Assembly (NCBI GenBank): GCA_945835085.1
Contig: CAMAIG010000090.1
Span: forward strand, 1-6,572
Source: an uncultured Ruminococcus sp.
GTDB lineage: Bacteria; Bacillota; Clostridia; Oscillospirales; Ruminococcaceae
Length of the DNA: 6,572 bases
Direction of reading: 5' to 3'
Below are positions 4,994 through 6,572 of the stretch, one piece after another; the first letter of the stretch is position 1, and each line of letters begins with the position of its first letter. The notes beneath the pieces were generated by a model. The model saw nothing but the letters and a program-made list of their open reading frames with translations, had not been told where the DNA came from and searched no databases. The translations under genes were made by a program, and so were the position numbers.

Positions 4994-5233
4994 ATGTACG
5001 ACTACATAACCATAACCGACAGCGAAGAAAAGACGGAAATAACCGTTGCATACTCCGAACCCAAGGGCGGAATACGCAGAAAAAACGTTCTGTATGAAAA
5101 GAAGTACGGAAAGTACACCGTAACCAAAGTGACTACTTCGGGAACCGAAAGGACGGATATAATTTCCGAAGCAGAATTCTTCTGGGAATACGGTGCGGCT
5201 TTCGGAGCAATTGCACCGAGCCCGCATGATTGA
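4994..5233 (+). CDS. hypothetical early protein, copy 2 of the duplicated gene, 79 residues
   Basis: The same protein as the gene at 4239 except Tyr for Phe at residue 4. It starts with ATG (4994-4996) rather than TTG and has only a weak SD (AGGA at 4980-4983, ten bases upstream), so its translation is set differently from copy 1. Everything from codon 6 on, including the stop and the following SD, is identical in DNA to copy 1. It lies 29 bases after the XRE regulator gene, and the next gene begins 15 bases after its stop. No domain or function recognised. Retention of two intact copies suggests either recent exchange or a dosage benefit. Confidence 0.8.
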   Translation: MYDYITITDSEEKTEITVAYSEPKGGIRRKNVLYEKKYGKYTVTKVTTSGTERTDIISEAEFFWEYGAAFGAIAPSPHD

Positions 5234-5245
5234 AAGGAGGTGAGG
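5009..5245 (+). repeat. 237-base perfect direct repeat, copy 2
   Basis: Identical to 4254-4490. Recombination between the copies would remove 755 bases carrying the coiled-coil and XRE genes and one copy of the 79-residue gene, leaving an intact copy in front of the gene at 5249. Confidence 0.9.
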
Positions 5246-5248
5246 AAC

Positions 5249-5434
5249 GTGGAAGAGAAGAGAAACTTTATCCTCTGGGACTATTACGAAAATTACGGTC
5301 TTGTCGGCAAATACGACACCGAAGCCGAAGCCAGAGCGGCGGCAAAGCAGTGGAACGATGACACCGACGGCGAGTGCCAGATCGTGATATTTCGGCTCGC
5401 AAACGACAAGAAAGGCTATGAGATAGTAGCATGA
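5249..5434 (+). CDS. hypothetical early protein, 61 residues
   Basis: The start GTG 5249-5251 is chosen because it sits eight bases after GGAGG (5236-5240), at the same place relative to the repeat as ATG 4494. The product begins MEEKRNFILWDYYENYG and looks like a strand-helix-strand unit: FILWDYYENYGLVGKY, the Ala-rich helix EAEARAAAKQW, then QIVIFRLA. A similar layout is seen in the protein at 5935, so the two may share a fold, though sequence similarity is low. No known family, signal or membrane span. Its SD lies inside the duplicated segment, so its translation start was probably acquired or fixed by that recombination. Confidence 0.75.
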   Translation: MEEKRNFILWDYYENYGLVGKYDTEAEARAAAKQWNDDTDGECQIVIFRLANDKKGYEIVA

Positions 5435-5482
5435 GTATTAATATGCCGATTTTAGGCATAGAATTACAAGAGGGGTGATTTT

Positions 5483-5698
5483 ATGAGTATTAAAGTAGCA
5501 GGACTTACTGTTGAACGAATGATACCGGACGGAAACGGCGGGTACACCGAGTTTGACGATCTTACGCCCGAAAAGCAGATGGAACACCGTAAGCGTGTGA
5601 AAGAAGTTTTGAGCCTTGCGTTTAGCAGAATGTACAGTCAAGACCCTGACCTGCTGCAGGAGCACATACGCAGAGGACTTGTCCGCGATGCGGAATAA
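5483..5698 (+). CDS. hypothetical phage protein, 71 residues
   Basis: ATG 5483 has AGAGGGGTGAT about three to six bases upstream. The protein starts MSIKVAGLTVERMIPDGNGG, suggesting a short beta hairpin, then FDDLTPEKQMEHRKRVKEVL leads into a charged helix and a C-terminal helical tail rich in Arg and Glu. This resembles small helical proteins common in Firmicutes phage early regions, but I cannot name the family. Cytoplasmic, no signal or membrane span. It is separated from the previous gene by 48 bases containing a small hairpin without a T run, so it is probably in the same operon. Confidence 0.75.
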   Translation: MSIKVAGLTVERMIPDGNGGYTEFDDLTPEKQMEHRKRVKEVLSLAFSRMYSQDPDLLQEHIRRGLVRDAE

Positions 5699-5722
5699 TC
5701 AATAACAGGAGGTATAAAACCC

Positions 5723-5938
5723 ATGAGCAAAGAAAAATTCGTCAAGGAATGTCTTAAGCCGCTGATCGTTGCGGCTCTCGGGAACGTCATCGACGTGAGG
5801 TACACGTTCACGGGAAGCTTTGAGATAGTCACGGTTATCTGGGACGACGGCAAGGCAGTCAGAGAGGTAAACGTAAACGTCACAGGAGACAGCCTGCTTG
5901 CACTCACCAAGGACGTTGTGGGGAGGCTGCTGAAATGA
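5723..5938 (+). CDS. hypothetical phage protein, 71 residues
   Basis: ATG 5723 follows AGGAGG (5707-5712) by ten bases. The product begins MSKEKFVKECLKPLIVAALGN (helix), then appears to form a beta hairpin or meander (VIDVRYTFTGSFEIVTVIW, then REVNVNV) and a closing helix (SLLALTKDVVGRLLK). The overall pattern suggests a compact alpha/beta domain. No motif, signal or clear membrane span is seen; the hydrophobic PLIVAALG stretch is too short for one. Its stop TGA overlaps the ATG of the next gene by the ATGA arrangement, so the two are translationally coupled and may act together. Function unknown. Confidence 0.75.
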   Translation: MSKEKFVKECLKPLIVAALGNVIDVRYTFTGSFEIVTVIWDDGKAVREVNVNVTGDSLLALTKDVVGRLLK

Positions 5939-6153
5939 TAAGCGAATACACGGTCACATACTGGCACCACGGCGAAGAGCTGACACAGTATTTCGCAACG
6001 GTCTGCGCCAAGGATAAGGCAGAAGCCGAAAAGCTCTTCGGGCAGTTTTACAGGGACTGCGAGATAATCGGCATTCGCCGCGTTGTCCCCGAGAGAGAAC
6101 GCCCCACACGAAAGCGCGGACTGCTGGCGAGGATATTCGGAGGTGCGGCATGA
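5935..6153 (+). CDS. hypothetical phage protein with basic C-terminus, 72 residues
   Basis: The start ATG 5935 overlaps the previous stop (ATGA), and its own stop overlaps the next ATG the same way, so three genes are tightly coupled. The product begins MISEYTVTYWHHGEELTQYF. The first 50 residues form a strand-helix-strand pattern (EYTVTYWHHGEE, KDKAEAEKLFGQF, CEIIGIRRV). The tail, VPERERPTRKRGLLARIFGG, is strongly basic and amphipathic, a feature that could contact nucleic acid or a partner; this is inference. No family recognised. Codons look more GC-rich than those of the TIR gene, in line with the rest of the early operon. Confidence 0.75.
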   Translation: MISEYTVTYWHHGEELTQYFATVCAKDKAEAEKLFGQFYRDCEIIGIRRVVPERERPTRKRGLLARIFGGAA

Positions 6154-6572
6154 GAGTTTTAGTAGCATGCGAGGAAAGTCAGGCAGTGTGCACGGCGTTC
6201 CGAAAGCTGGGTCACGAAGCTTATTCCGCGGATTTGCAGGAATGCTCTGGCGGACACCCCGAATGGCATATCATGGGTGATGTTCTGCCGCTGATTAACG
6301 GTAACTGTGAATTTGATGCGGTTGACGGCACACATCACGCTATTGACGGTAAATGGGATATGCTGATTGCGCATCCACCGTGCACATATATGTCAAACGC
6401 TGGCGCATGCAGAATGTACCCACAAAAAGGACTGATAAGCGCCGAACGACTGAAAAGGGCAATGGAAGCCAAAGATTTTTTTATGCAGTTTTACAATGCA
6501 GACTGCCCGAGAATATGCATTGAAAATCCCATGCCGATGAAAATTGTCGGACTTGTTCATAACCATCTCGGC
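6150..6572 (+). CDS. phage protein resembling C5-cytosine DNA methyltransferases (3' end outside window)
   Basis: 141 residues are visible, still open at the window edge. The start MRVLVACEESQAVCTAFRKLG looks like a Rossmann-type nucleotide/SAM-binding strand and helix. SADLQECSGGHPEWHIMGDV (26-45) follows, then KWDMLIAHPPCTYMSNAG with His-Pro-Pro-Cys at 75-78, and ICIENPMP with Glu-Asn-Pro at 125-127. These match the Pro-Cys (motif IV) and Glu-Asn-Val (motif VI) positions of C5 methyltransferases in spirit. Phage proteins of this pattern are often annotated as DNA cytosine methyltransferase. The usual glycine-rich FxGxG start is replaced by ACEES, so true methylation is not certain. Start ATG 6150 overlaps the previous stop, with GGAGG (6139-6143) six bases upstream. 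A role in protecting or modifying phage DNA is inferred. Confidence 0.75.
   Translation, partial: MRVLVACEESQAVCTAFRKLGHEAYSADLQECSGGHPEWHIMGDVLPLINGNCEFDAVDGTHHAIDGKWDMLIAHPPCTYMSNAGACRMYPQKGLISAERLKRAMEAKDFFMQFYNADCPRICIENPMPMKIVGLVHNHLG

Noticed and set aside
5442..5460. Hairpin TATGCC/GGCATA after the 61-residue gene
   Set aside because: Six-pair stem with no T run and a gene starting shortly after; not a convincing terminator, and no regulator binding can be argued.
5431..5493. Repeated 11-base string ATGAGTATTAA at 5431 and 5483
   Set aside because: It marks a stop-codon overlap and a gene start; too short to separate from chance or a small slip duplication.
1..6572. CRISPR array, tRNA, rRNA or insertion sequence
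   Set aside because: No regularly spaced repeats, no cloverleaf-like tRNA signature, no rRNA stretch and no transposase or terminal inverted repeats were found on reading both strands.

Overview
The window looks like the left end of a temperate phage (or closely related mobile element) integrated in a low-G+C Gram-positive host. Strong GGAGG-type Shine-Dalgarno (SD) sites precede most genes, TTG and GTG starts are common, and consensus TTGACA/TATAAT promoters are present. This fits Clostridia, and the gene style resembles Ruminococcus/Oscillospiraceae, but that assignment is inference and no host marker gene is visible.

Layout. Positions 1-512 hold the tail of a small protein gene, a 44-residue ORF and a cluster of intrinsic terminators; this is probably host flank running into the element end. 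On the minus strand, reading leftwards from about 3890, comes a lysogeny module: a LexA/CI-type self-cleaving repressor (3122-3844), a TIR-domain protein (2083-3108) whose SD overlaps the repressor stop codon, and a large serine recombinase/integrase (513-1970). Positions 3845-3997 are the genetic switch: divergent promoters, each TTGACA-N17-TATAAT or near it, plus two TCAAGA-N3-TCTTGA palindromes that are likely repressor/Cro operators. Rightwards on the plus strand lies an early operon of small genes: a Cro-like HTH protein, a 79-residue unknown protein present twice with 237 identical bases, a coiled-coil protein, a second XRE-type HTH protein, four further small unknown proteins, and the start of a phage-type protein resembling C5-cytosine methyltransferases that runs off the window end.

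How it fits together. In the lysogen the repressor would hold the rightward promoter off and drive its own operon, which also carries the TIR gene. The TIR protein is therefore a good candidate for a prophage-encoded defence or superinfection-exclusion effector. SOS-type self-cleavage of the repressor would release the early operon.

Two signals are not explained by ordinary genes. First, a consensus extended -10 promoter and a strong terminator on the plus strand bracket a roughly 66-nt RNA between the TIR and integrase genes. This RNA carries a 13-base near-copy of the complement of the integrase SD, so it could regulate integrase translation. Second, the duplicated 79-residue genes look homogenised by recombination, and the repeat ends exactly after the SD of each following gene.
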